A stretch of 64,000 nt of DNA from 34-65-8 sp046294735 (GTDB lineage Bacteria; Pseudomonadota; Alphaproteobacteria; Sphingomonadales; Sphingomonadaceae), in the NCBI GenBank assembly GCA_046294735.1, contig JBKBKB010000002.1, positions 248,001 to 312,000 on the forward strand. The letters are read 5' to 3'. Position 1 is the first letter of the stretch, and each line of letters starts with the position of its first letter. Both the position numbers and the translations under genes were made by a program. The notes beneath the pieces were generated by a model that saw nothing but the letters and a program-made list of their open reading frames with translations, made no database searches and was not told where the DNA came from. Positions 36,493 to 44,775 of the stretch are shown here, piece after piece.

Positions 36493-38546
36493 CGATGCGC
36501 CTGCGAACCCCACTAGCAACCCGGTTTGCCGCGCTGGTCGCCGCTTTTGTCTCCGGCTTGCTGGCCGCCCCGGCGATCGCCGCGACAGTCGCCTCGCCCG
36601 ACGGGCGGATCGTGGTCGAGCTCGATGCCGACGGCGAAGGGGTGCCGTTCTACCGCGTGACTCGCGATGGCCAGCCGCTGATCGCCAAGTCGAACCTCGG
36701 CTTCAACTTCATCGATGCCGACCCGATGCGGCGCAATTTCGCGGTGGTGGCTCAGCAGCGCTCCAGTGCCGACCAGACCTGGGAACAGCCGTGGGGCGAA
36801 AGCCGCCTGGTGCGTGACCGGCACAACGAGCTGGTGCTGACCTTTGCCGAACGCGATGACACCCCGCGCCGCCTGACCGTCCGCCTGCGGGTGTTCGATG
36901 ACGGGATCGGTTTTCGCTACGAATTCCCGCAGCAGGACCATTTCACCACCGCCCGGATCGCCGACGAGCTGACCGAGTTCAACCTCGCCCGCGATGCCAC
37001 CGCATGGTGGATCCAGGCGGGGGACTGGAACCGTTACGAATACCTTTACAGCCGCACCCAAGCGAGCGCCGTGTCGGTCGCGCATACGCCGATCACGATG
37101 AGGTTCGAAGACGGGGTCCACCTGTCGTTTCACGAAGCGGCCCTGGTCGACTATGCCGGGATGTGGCTGCGGCGGATGGACGGAACCCGCTTCCGCGCCC
37201 AGCTGGCCCCCAGCCCGCGCGGACCCAAGGTGGTGCGGCAGGCACCGTTCCACACCCCGTGGCGCACGATCCGGATTTCAAGCGATGCGGCGGGGCTCTA
37301 CCAAAGCAACCTGGAGCTCAATCTCAACGAGCCCAATGCCCTGGGCGATGTCAGCTGGGTGGTGCCGCACAAGTACATCGGCATCTGGTGGGAAATGCAT
37401 CTCGACCAGTCGAGCTGGGCCAGCGGGCCGAAGCACGGCGCGACCACTGCCAATGCCATCCGCCACATCGATTTCGCTGCCCGGCACGGCTTTCGCGGGG
37501 TGCTGATCGAAGGCTGGAACCTGGGATGGGACGGCAACTGGTTCGGCAACGGGCGCGAGTTCGACTTTACCACCGCCTATCCCGATTTCGATATCGAGGC
37601 GGTCGCCCGCCATGCCCGCAGGAAAGGCGTGCGGATCGTCGGCCATCACGAAACTGGCGGCAATATCCAGGTCTACGAACGCCAGCTGGCCGATGCCATG
37701 GCGCTCTATGCCCGGCTCGGGATCGACGCGGTCAAGACCGGCTATGTCGCCGATGCCGGCGGGATCATCGCCGATGACGGACAAGGCGGCGAAGTGTTCG
37801 TGTGGCATGACGGGCAGGAACAGGTGAACCACCACCTGAAAGTGGTGCAGGAAGCCGCCCGCCACCGGATCGCGGTCAATCCGCACGAACCGGTCAAGGA
37901 TACCGGCCTGCGCCGGACCTATCCCAACTGGGTCGCCCGCGAAGGTGCACGCGGGGCGGAATACGATGCCTGGGGCAGCCCCAAGAATACCCCGGAGCAC
38001 GTCCCCACCCTGGTGTGGACCCGGATGCTGTCTGGTCCGTTCGACTATACCCCGGGGGTGTTCAGCCTGAAGGGCCGCGATGCGAGCGCGCCCGACATCC
38101 CCTCCACCCTAGCACGGCAGCTGGCATTCTATGTGGTGATCTATTCGCCGATCCAGATGGCGGCCGACCTGCCGGAAAACCTGGCCGCCTGGCCGCAGGC
38201 GCTCGATTTCGTCAAGCGGGTGCCGGTTGATTGGAGCGAGAGCCGTGTGCTTGACGGCGCGGTTGGCGAATATGCGGTGCTGGCGCGCAAGGACCGGGCG
38301 AGCGACAACTGGTATCTGGGCGGCGTGACAGATTCGACCGCGCGCCAGATAACACTCGACCTCGCCTTCCTCGATCCGGGCCGCCGCTACACCGCCACCA
38401 TCTGGCGTGACGGGCCGGGGGCAGACGGACTGGGGGAAGATCGCCATGCCATGTCGGTCGAAACCCGCACCGTGACCGCCGCCGACCGGCTTACCGTGCC
38501 GATGGCCCGCGCGGGTGGTTTCGCAGTCGAGCTCAGGTCCCGATGA
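36489..38546 (+). CDS. GH97 alpha-glucosidase (SusB-like)
   Basis: The 685-residue secreted enzyme belongs to glycoside hydrolase family 97, typified by SusB of the Bacteroides starch system. A signal peptide (residues 1-31) is followed by an N-terminal beta-sandwich, a barrel with PHKYIGIWWEMHLD and RGVLIEGWNLGWDGNW, the conserved glutamate regions HHETGG, VNPHEPVKDTGLRRTYPNW and REGARG, and a C-terminal beta domain. At VKTGYV (about residue 415) a glycine occupies the place where retaining members have the nucleophilic aspartate, so an inverting mechanism is expected. The ATG overlaps the glucosidase stop (ATGA). Confidence 0.92.
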   Translation: MTMRLRTPLATRFAALVAAFVSGLLAAPAIAATVASPDGRIVVELDADGEGVPFYRVTRDGQPLIAKSNLGFNFIDADPMRRNFAVVAQQRSSADQTWEQPWGESRLVRDRHNELVLTFAERDDTPRRLTVRLRVFDDGIGFRYEFPQQDHFTTARIADELTEFNLARDATAWWIQAGDWNRYEYLYSRTQASAVSVAHTPITMRFEDGVHLSFHEAALVDYAGMWLRRMDGTRFRAQLAPSPRGPKVVRQAPFHTPWRTIRISSDAAGLYQSNLELNLNEPNALGDVSWVVPHKYIGIWWEMHLDQSSWASGPKHGATTANAIRHIDFAARHGFRGVLIEGWNLGWDGNWFGNGREFDFTTAYPDFDIEAVARHARRKGVRIVGHHETGGNIQVYERQLADAMALYARLGIDAVKTGYVADAGGIIADDGQGGEVFVWHDGQEQVNHHLKVVQEAARHRIAVNPHEPVKDTGLRRTYPNWVAREGARGAEYDAWGSPKNTPEHVPTLVWTRMLSGPFDYTPGVFSLKGRDASAPDIPSTLARQLAFYVVIYSPIQMAADLPENLAAWPQALDFVKRVPVDWSESRVLDGAVGEYAVLARKDRASDNWYLGGVTDSTARQITLDLAFLDPGRRYTATIWRDGPGADGLGEDRHAMSVETRTVTAADRLTVPMARAGGFAVELRSR

Positions 38547-38574
38547 GCCGACCCGGCATTGCTTCTGCCAGGCC

Positions 38575-40068
38575 ATGAGCGCCAACGCCCCTCCCCGTGT
38601 GATCGTGCTGGGCGGCGGCAGCGCGGGCTGGATCACTGCCTGCCTGCTGCACCATGCCCTTGCGCCGCGCGGCGGCAGCGTGACCGTGGTCGAAAGCCCG
38701 GACATCGGGATCATCGGTGTCGGCGAAGGATCGACCCCGCAGCTCAAGGCATTCTTCGACCTGCTCGGCATTGCCGAGGACGAATGGATGGCCCGCTGCG
38801 ACGCCACCTACAAGTTGGGCATCCGGTTTTCCGGGTGGAGCGAACGGCCCGGCTTCGCCAGTTATTTCCACCCTTTCCCCGGCCCGGTCGACCTGCACAG
38901 CGAACCGGCCTTCGTGCACAACTGCGCGCTGGCGCGGCGGGGCCTTGCGGTGCCCGCCCATCCCGACCAGTGGTTCCTCGCCACCCGGCTGGCACAGCTG
39001 GGCAAGGCCCCGCACCCGGCCCCCGCCTTCCCCTTTGCGCCCAGCTACGGCTATCACTTCGATGCCTTCAAGCTGGGCGCGTTCCTGCGCGAATGGGCGG
39101 CCGCGCGCGGGATCATCCACCGCCCGCTGACGGTGGCCGGGGTTGAGCACAGCGCGAACGGCGACCTGGCCGCGCTGCTGTGCGAAGACGGCGAGCGGAT
39201 TGTAGGCGACCTGTTCGTCGATTGCTCCGGCTTCCGCAGCGTACTGGCGCAGGAAGCGCTGGGGGCCGAGTTCCTGCCCTTTGCCGAGAACCTGTTCAAC
39301 GACCGGGCAGTGGTGCTTCCGACTGCGCACACCGGGCCGGCCCTTCCGCAGACGGACGCGGTGGCGATGAAGGCGGGCTGGCGCTGGTCGATCCCGCTCA
39401 CCAGCCGGGTCGGCAACGGCTATGTCTATTCCTCGCGCTATTTGCCTGACGACGCGGCCGAGGCGGAACTGCGCGCGGCGCTGGGGCAGGAGCAGACCGG
39501 CCAGCCGGCCCGGTTCCTGCAAATGAAGGTTGGGCGGGTACGCGACAGCTGGCACCGCAACTGCCTCGCCACCGGGCTGGCCCAGGGTTTCATCGAGCCG
39601 CTGGAGGCGACCGCGCTCCATATCGTGATCGTCACCGCGCTGGAATTCGTCCAGGCCTATGAAGCGGGCGGGTACACCGCGCAGCACCGCGAGGCCTTCA
39701 ACCGCTCGATTGCCGCGCGCTATGAAGGGATCCGCGACTATATCGTGGCCCATTACCGGCTGAACCAGCGCAGCGACACTGCCTACTGGCGCGACAACGC
39801 CGCCAACGACCGGCTGTCTGATCCGCTCAAGGCGATGATCACCGCCTGGTTCCGCCACGAGGACATGGAGCAGGCGCTGGCACAGAGCTATGACCGGGCA
39901 TATTATCCGGGCCTGAGCTGGCACTGCCTGTTCGCCGGATATGGCACTTTCCCCGCGCCGGACCGGATGCAGCCGCTCCCTGCCGGGACGAGAGCGGCTG
40001 ACCACGCAGCAGTAGCCGCCATGCTCGATGCCTGCGCGCTCAATTTCGGCGATTACCGGCCCGTCTGA
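38575..40068 (+). CDS. Flavin-dependent tryptophan-halogenase-like protein 2
   Basis: The 497-residue protein is a second member of the halogenase family in this operon, with FAD-binding LGGGSAGWITACLLHH (about residues 11-26), the lysine region YKLGIRFSGW near residue 80, and WRWSIPL near residue 269. It is clearly divergent from the first copy, so this is not a recent duplication. The ATG at 38575 lies 28 bases after the GH97 stop. Cytoplasmic, by the lack of a signal peptide. Substrate and role unknown. Confidence 0.85.
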   Translation: MSANAPPRVIVLGGGSAGWITACLLHHALAPRGGSVTVVESPDIGIIGVGEGSTPQLKAFFDLLGIAEDEWMARCDATYKLGIRFSGWSERPGFASYFHPFPGPVDLHSEPAFVHNCALARRGLAVPAHPDQWFLATRLAQLGKAPHPAPAFPFAPSYGYHFDAFKLGAFLREWAAARGIIHRPLTVAGVEHSANGDLAALLCEDGERIVGDLFVDCSGFRSVLAQEALGAEFLPFAENLFNDRAVVLPTAHTGPALPQTDAVAMKAGWRWSIPLTSRVGNGYVYSSRYLPDDAAEAELRAALGQEQTGQPARFLQMKVGRVRDSWHRNCLATGLAQGFIEPLEATALHIVIVTALEFVQAYEAGGYTAQHREAFNRSIAARYEGIRDYIVAHYRLNQRSDTAYWRDNAANDRLSDPLKAMITAWFRHEDMEQALAQSYDRAYYPGLSWHCLFAGYGTFPAPDRMQPLPAGTRAADHAAVAAMLDACALNFGDYRPV

Positions 40069-40118
40069 GTTGCCGCATTCAACGGTGGGTCAGTCGGGCC
40101 GGCATCGCTGGCTGTGCC

Positions 40119-41282
40119 TTACATTCCGCGCGCGATCACCATCTTCATCACTTCGTTGGAACCGCCGAAGATGCGGGTGATGCGGCTGTCGCGGTACATC
40201 CGGGCGATCGGGTAATCGTTGATGAACCCGGCCCCGCCGTGGAACTGGAGGCACTTGTCGACCACTTCGCCCTGCAGCTCGGTGACCCAGTACTTGGCCA
40301 TGCAGGCGGTCGCCACATCAAGTTTGCCTTCAAGGTGCTTGGCGATGCAGTCGTTGACGAACACCCGCGCCGCCGTGCTGCGCGCCTTGAGATCGGCCAT
40401 AACGAACTGGGTGTTCTGAAAATCCCAGATCGTCTGCCCAAAGGCCTTGCGGTTCTTGACAAAATCCATCGTGGTTTCGAGCGCCTTCTCGATCCCGTTG
40501 ATCGCGCCGACCGCGATGATCAAGCGTTCCTGCGGCAGTTCGCCCATCAGCTGGTAGAAGCCCTTGCCCTCAACCCCGCCGAGCACGTTCTCGGCCGGAA
40601 CGAACACGTCGTCGAAGAACAGCTCGCTGGTGTCGGCCGCGTCGAGCCCAATCTTGTCGAGCTTTTTCCCGCGCTTGAACCCTTCCGCGCCTTCGGTTTC
40701 CAGCAGCATCAGCGAGATGCCCTTGGCCCGCTCGCTCGGATCGGTCTTGGCAACGATCACGATGAAATCCGCCGTCTGCCCGTTGGAGATATAGGTCTTG
40801 GCCCCATTGATGCGGTAGCCGTTGCCGTCTTTCAGCGCGGTGGTGGTGATGGACTGCAAGTCGGAGCCGACACCCGGCTCGGTCATCGCGATCGCGCTGA
40901 CCAGCTCGCCGGTGACCAGCTTGGGCAGGTACTTCTTCTTCTGCTCCTCCGTCCCGTGGCGCACCAGGTAGGGCAGGATCACCGTGTTGTGGAGCGAGGC
41001 GGCAAAGCCTTCCACGTTGTGCTTGGCCTGCTGGTCGATCACCACCAGGTCATGCCGGAAATCGCCGCCGTGGCCGCCGTATTCGGTTGGCACCGAAACG
41101 CCGAGCAGGCCCGCCTCGCCCGCCTCGCGCCAGAAATCGCGCTCCACCTGGCCATCTTCGCGCCACTTGAGCACACGCTTTTCCGGGGCGTGCTGCTGGT
41201 AGAACTTTCCGACTGCATCCGCGAAGATGGCAATCTCCTCCTCTTCCATGAAGGCGGGTTGGGCGATGTTCAGCACCGACAT
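40119..41282 (-). CDS. Acyl-CoA dehydrogenase
   Basis: The 387-residue flavoenzyme oxidises acyl-CoA to 2-enoyl-CoA, passing electrons to ETF. It shows AMTEPGVGSDLQSI and YISNGQTADFIVIVAKTD (FAD region), and the C-terminal CLQFHGGAGFINDYPIARMYRDSRITRIFGGSNEV. The usual glutamate of medium-chain enzymes in the last motif is replaced by glycine, while GELPQERLIIA carries a glutamate at the place used by long-chain and isovaleryl-CoA dehydrogenases. So a long- or branched-chain substrate is more likely. It faces the alpha/beta hydrolase across a 98-base gap. Confidence 0.92.
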   Translation of the reverse strand: MSVLNIAQPAFMEEEEIAIFADAVGKFYQQHAPEKRVLKWREDGQVERDFWREAGEAGLLGVSVPTEYGGHGGDFRHDLVVIDQQAKHNVEGFAASLHNTVILPYLVRHGTEEQKKKYLPKLVTGELVSAIAMTEPGVGSDLQSITTTALKDGNGYRINGAKTYISNGQTADFIVIVAKTDPSERAKGISLMLLETEGAEGFKRGKKLDKIGLDAADTSELFFDDVFVPAENVLGGVEGKGFYQLMGELPQERLIIAVGAINGIEKALETTMDFVKNRKAFGQTIWDFQNTQFVMADLKARSTAARVFVNDCIAKHLEGKLDVATACMAKYWVTELQGEVVDKCLQFHGGAGFINDYPIARMYRDSRITRIFGGSNEVMKMVIARGM

Positions 41283-41308
41283 GAATACATTTCCTCTCTC
41301 GTTTTCGG

Positions 41309-41350
41309 TTGCGTCCTACCGTATCGCATCGGTAGCGATCCGCAACGCAA
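41309..41350. promoter_or_regulatory. Nested inverted repeats in a divergent promoter
   Basis: In the 98-base gap between the divergent acyl-CoA dehydrogenase and hydrolase genes, TTGCGT (41309-41314) pairs with ACGCAA (41345-41350), and TACCG pairs with CGGTA inside it. A shared operator, for instance of a TetR-type regulator, is possible; no such gene is in the window. Confidence 0.3.
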
Positions 41351-41380
41351 ATTTCCGCTTACGTCAAGGGAACCCGCCTG

Positions 41381-42256
41381 ATGGAATTGATCGGCCCGAC
41401 CTCGCAGAGCTTCATCAGCCAGCGCACCCGGTTGCACTATGCCGACTGGGGCAACGAAGGCGCGCCGCCGCTGATTCTCCAGCACGGCGGGCGCGACCAT
41501 TGCCGCAGCTGGGACTGGGTGGCCGAAGAACTGCGGCATGACTGGCACGTGATCTGCCCCGATCTGCGCGGCCACGGTGATAGCGAATGGACCAACACCG
41601 GCTATTACCCGATGACCGGCTATGTCTATGACCTCGCCCAGCTGATCCACCAACTCGAACTGGCCCCGGTCACCATCGTCGCCCATTCATTGGGCGGGAA
41701 CATTTCGCTGCGATATGCCGGGCTCTATCCGGAAAATGTGCGCAAGCTGGTGGCGATCGAAGGGCTCGGGCCCAGCCCCAAAGTGCAGGCGGAAATGGCC
41801 AAGACCCCGTGGTACGAGCACCGTCGGCAGTGGATCGACCGGAAACGCGAAGCCTCTGGCCGCCTGCCCAAACGCTATGCCACCTTCACCGACGCGGTTG
41901 ACCGGATGCACGAGGCCAACAGCTACCTGAGCCGTGCCCAAGCCGAGCACCTGAGCCGCCACGGCGCAATCCGCAACGAGGACGGCACCTGGAGCTGGAA
42001 GTTCGACCCGCACCTCCACGCCTGGCCAAGCGACGACCTGTCGCTGGAGCAGGTCGCGGAACTCTGGGCCCGCGTCACTTGCCCCACCCTGATGATTTAC
42101 GGCAATGACAGCTGGGCGAGCAATCCCGAGAAAGACGGGCGGATCGCTCACTTCGGCGACAACGTGACAGTCAGCGCATACGACCGCGCCGGCCACTGGG
42201 TCCACCACGACCGGTTCGAGGATTTCGTGAGCGAGGTGCGCGGCTTTATCGGGTGA
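41381..42256 (+). CDS. Alpha/beta-fold hydrolase
   Basis: The 291-residue protein has the alpha/beta-hydrolase pattern: HGG oxyanion region (LILQHGGRDHCRSWDWV), DLRGHGDSEW, the nucleophile elbow VAHSLGGNISLRYA with serine near residue 107, and a C-terminal histidine in AGHWVHHDRFEDFV. A conserved lid with two Trp-containing segments (WYEHRRQW and WSWKFDPHLHAW) sits between. The ATG has AAGGGAA eight bases upstream. It may be an esterase or epoxide-hydrolase-like enzyme; divergent from an acyl-CoA dehydrogenase, it could act on acyl esters or thioesters. The substrate is not predictable. Confidence 0.85.
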   Translation: MELIGPTSQSFISQRTRLHYADWGNEGAPPLILQHGGRDHCRSWDWVAEELRHDWHVICPDLRGHGDSEWTNTGYYPMTGYVYDLAQLIHQLELAPVTIVAHSLGGNISLRYAGLYPENVRKLVAIEGLGPSPKVQAEMAKTPWYEHRRQWIDRKREASGRLPKRYATFTDAVDRMHEANSYLSRAQAEHLSRHGAIRNEDGTWSWKFDPHLHAWPSDDLSLEQVAELWARVTCPTLMIYGNDSWASNPEKDGRIAHFGDNVTVSAYDRAGHWVHHDRFEDFVSEVRGFIG

Positions 42257-42429
42257 AGCGCACAGCCGGCCACTCGGTCAGCCGATATCAGCTACAACCG
42301 AACCTGCGCCTGAAGCCCATCGCGCGCAGATGCGGCAGCACTGGCGCCCTTGGCGCGGCATTCATGTCCGCGCGCGTGGTGGCCGTGATCGGAAGCGCGT
42401 CTTGCAGCAGCCCGGCCTGCCGCGACTGG

Positions 42430-42585
42430 TCAGCGTCCCTGCTTCTCCTTATGCGCGGCAATCGCCTCGTCCAGCACGGCGATGCGCTGGCGTTCGGGGG
42501 TATTGCGGGCGAGCCCCTTTAGCCGGCAGGTCGCCCACAACGCCTTGCGTTCGGATTCGAGGTTCTTGAGGTAGAGGTCGGCCAT
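42430..42585 (-). CDS. 51-residue protein coupled to thiC
   Basis: A short frame starts at the ATG that overlaps the thiC stop (TGATG) and encodes 51 residues beginning MADLYLKNLESERKALW and ending AIAAHKEKQGR. It is charged and predicted to be mostly helical, with no signal peptide or membrane segment. Codon use is GC-rich in third positions like real genes here, and the coupling to thiC supports translation. It is too short for standard gene finding cut-offs. The function is unknown; it might help ThiC or another thiamine enzyme. Confidence 0.65.
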   Translation of the reverse strand: MADLYLKNLESERKALWATCRLKGLARNTPERQRIAVLDEAIAAHKEKQGR

Positions 42586-44480
42586 CAGTCGTGCTCCCTT
42601 CCCCCAGCCCCCATATACAGCTCGCGCCCCTTCTCCTCATACAGCTTGCTCATCTCAGCCATCCCTTTCAGTGCTGCCTCCTTGCTCGCGGCGGCGGCTT
42701 CGGCGGCGCTTTGCATGCTGGCGATGAAACCGTCCGCGCTCTGGTTCTGCTTGGAGGCGAAATCGCGCACGTCTTGGCTGATCTTCATGCTGCAGAACTT
42801 GGGACCGCACATCGAACAGAAGTGGGCCGACTTCGCCCCTTCGGCTGGCAGGGTCTGGTCGTGGTATTGCTCGGCAGTTTCGGGGTCCAGGCTGAGGTTG
42901 AACTGGTCGCGCCAGCGGAATTCGAACCGCGCCTTGGACAGCGCATCGTCGCGCACCTGTGCTGCCGGATGGCCCTTGGCAAGGTCCGCCGCATGGGCGG
43001 CGAGCTTGTAGGTGACCACACCCACCTTCACGTCGTCCCGGTCAGGCAAGCCGAGGTGTTCCTTGGGCGTGACGTAGCAGAGCATCGCGGTGCCATACCA
43101 GCCGATCTGCGCTGCGCCGATGCCGCTGGTGATGTGGTCGTAACCCGGGGCGATATCGGTGACCAGCGGCCCGAGCGTGTAGAACGGCGCCTCACCGCAC
43201 ACCTGCAGCTGCTTGTCCATGTTCTCCTTGATCTTGTGCATAGGCACGTGGCCCGGCCCTTCGATCATCACCTGCACGTCCTGCGCCCAGGCGCGGTGGG
43301 TCAGTTCGCCCAGGGTGTAGAGCTCGGCGAACTGGGCTTCATCGTTGGCATCGGCGATCGAGCCGGGGCGCAAGCCATCGCCGAGCGAATAGGCGACGTC
43401 GTAGGCCTTCATGATCTCGGTAATCTCGTCGAAGCGCTCGTAGAGGAAGCTCTCCTTGTGGTGGGCGAGGCACCATTTGGCCATGATCGAGCCGCCTCTG
43501 GAGACAATCCCGGTGACGCGCTTGGCCGCGAGCGGCACGTAGGGCAGCCGCACCCCAGCGTGGATAGTGAAGTAGTCCACGCCCTGCTCGGCCTGTTCGA
43601 TCAGGGTGTCGCGGAAGATTTCCCAGGTGAGTTCTTCCGCAATGCCGCCGACCTTCTCGAGTGCCTGGTAGATCGGCACCGTGCCGATCGGGACGGGGCT
43701 GTTGCGCAGGATCCATTCGCGCGTGTCGTGGATGTTGCGCCCGGTGGAAAGGTCCATCACCGTGTCAGCGCCCCAGCGGGTCGCCCACACCATCTTGTCG
43801 ACTTCCGATGCGACATCGCTGGCCACCGCCGAGTTGCCGATATTGGCGTTGATCTTGACCAGGAAGTTACGCCCGATCGCCATCGGTTCGCTTTCCGGGT
43901 GGTTGATGTTGCTGGGGATGATCGCGCGGCCGCGCGCGACCTCGTCGCGGACGAATTCGGGGGTGACGTAGTCGGGGATCGCCGCGCCGAAGCCCTCCCC
44001 GCTGCGGGCGTATTCACGCAGCCGCTCACGCCCCAGATTCTCGCGGGTGGCGACGTATTCCATCTCCGGCGTGATGATGCCTTTGCGGGCATAGTGCATC
44101 TGGCTGACGTTCATCCCTAGCTTGGCGCGCAGCACTTTCTGCCGCACGCGCGGGAACGGGGGGACGCCGCCGCTGCGGTCTGGCCCGAGCTGGCCGTTGT
44201 CTTCCGGGCGGACCTCGCGCTGGGTCACCTCCTCCACATCGCCGCGCCCGCGAATCCAGTCTGCCCTAAGTTCGGGCAGGCCGGCCGCAATGTCGATCAC
44301 CGCATCGGGGTCGGTATAGGGGCCGGAGGTGTCATAGACCCGCACCGGCGGCTCGCCGCTGGAGGGTTCCAGATCGATCTCACGCATGGCGACATTGAGC
44401 GGCCCGACGTGGACCTTGCGGCTGCCCCGGATCGGGCCAGTGGTGACGCCAATTTCGAGCTTGCTGTTGATGTCGGCCAT
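42585..44480 (-). CDS. thiC: Phosphomethylpyrimidine synthase ThiC
   Basis: ThiC is a radical-SAM-type enzyme that rearranges aminoimidazole ribotide into the pyrimidine half of thiamine. The 631-residue protein ends with the 4Fe-4S motif CSMCGPKFC (about residues 557-565), has conserved GTVPIYQALEKVGG, MIEGPGHVPMHKI and LGPLVTDIAPGYDHITSGIG, and the expected length. AAGGAG lies before the ATG at 44480; the frame open further upstream covers the riboswitch. It is controlled by the TPP riboswitch upstream and translated together with a 51-residue gene. Confidence 0.97.
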   Translation of the reverse strand: MADINSKLEIGVTTGPIRGSRKVHVGPLNVAMREIDLEPSSGEPPVRVYDTSGPYTDPDAVIDIAAGLPELRADWIRGRGDVEEVTQREVRPEDNGQLGPDRSGGVPPFPRVRQKVLRAKLGMNVSQMHYARKGIITPEMEYVATRENLGRERLREYARSGEGFGAAIPDYVTPEFVRDEVARGRAIIPSNINHPESEPMAIGRNFLVKINANIGNSAVASDVASEVDKMVWATRWGADTVMDLSTGRNIHDTREWILRNSPVPIGTVPIYQALEKVGGIAEELTWEIFRDTLIEQAEQGVDYFTIHAGVRLPYVPLAAKRVTGIVSRGGSIMAKWCLAHHKESFLYERFDEITEIMKAYDVAYSLGDGLRPGSIADANDEAQFAELYTLGELTHRAWAQDVQVMIEGPGHVPMHKIKENMDKQLQVCGEAPFYTLGPLVTDIAPGYDHITSGIGAAQIGWYGTAMLCYVTPKEHLGLPDRDDVKVGVVTYKLAAHAADLAKGHPAAQVRDDALSKARFEFRWRDQFNLSLDPETAEQYHDQTLPAEGAKSAHFCSMCGPKFCSMKISQDVRDFASKQNQSADGFIASMQSAAEAAAASKEAALKGMAEMSKLYEEKGRELYMGAGGREHD

Positions 44481-44532
44481 GCGTCTATCTCCTTGCGAAG
44501 CGGGAGAGCAGGCGTCTGGCGGCAACCAGTCC

Positions 44533-44618
44533 ACTCCCTCCGCCCGTGCTAACGGGTTCAGGTTCAGCGGGTCGCAGGACGTGACACCTGCCTCTCAGCT
44601 CGCACGAGCTCCCCGGGG
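44533..44618 (-). ncRNA. TPP riboswitch (THI element)
   Basis: Read on the minus strand the leader of thiC contains the conserved TPP-aptamer pieces in order: GGGGAGC (44614-44608), then CTGAGAGG, CTGAACCTGAACCCGTTAGCA and finally GGAGGGA near 44535. These are the pyrimidine-sensing CUGAGA core and the P4/P5 elements. It ends about 50 bases before the thiC start. Thiamine pyrophosphate binding should lower thiC expression, probably by hiding the ribosome-binding site. Confidence 0.95.
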
Positions 44619-44697
44619 ATGGCGCGAAGCTTAGCCGCTTCACTTCGGCCGGTCCATCCTTTCCGGCGCGTGGAGCGAAGCAGGGTTCCGCGCAAAA

Positions 44698-44749
44698 AAG
44701 AACCGGTCCGGCAAAAAAACTGGCCGGTTCTTGCGCCGCTTTCCGTTTG
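44698..44749 (+). promoter_or_regulatory. Upstream motif of the lipase, repeated before the autotransporter
   Basis: An A-run followed by CTGGCCGGTT (44720-44729), 12 bases, then TCCGTTTG (44742-44749) recurs with the same spacing at 46885-46921. Here the block also forms a hairpin (AAGAACCGG at 44698-44706 with CCGGTTCTT at 44724-44732). The two-part layout looks like promoter elements for an alternative sigma factor or a regulator site. Confidence 0.5.
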
Positions 44750-44775
44750 CCTTGGTGAAGCCACGGAGCCCTGCC

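Noticed and set aside
42257..42429. Small plus-strand frames after the hydrolase gene
   Set aside because: No ribosome-binding site or conserved-looking product; they overlap the 51-residue gene that is coupled to thiC.
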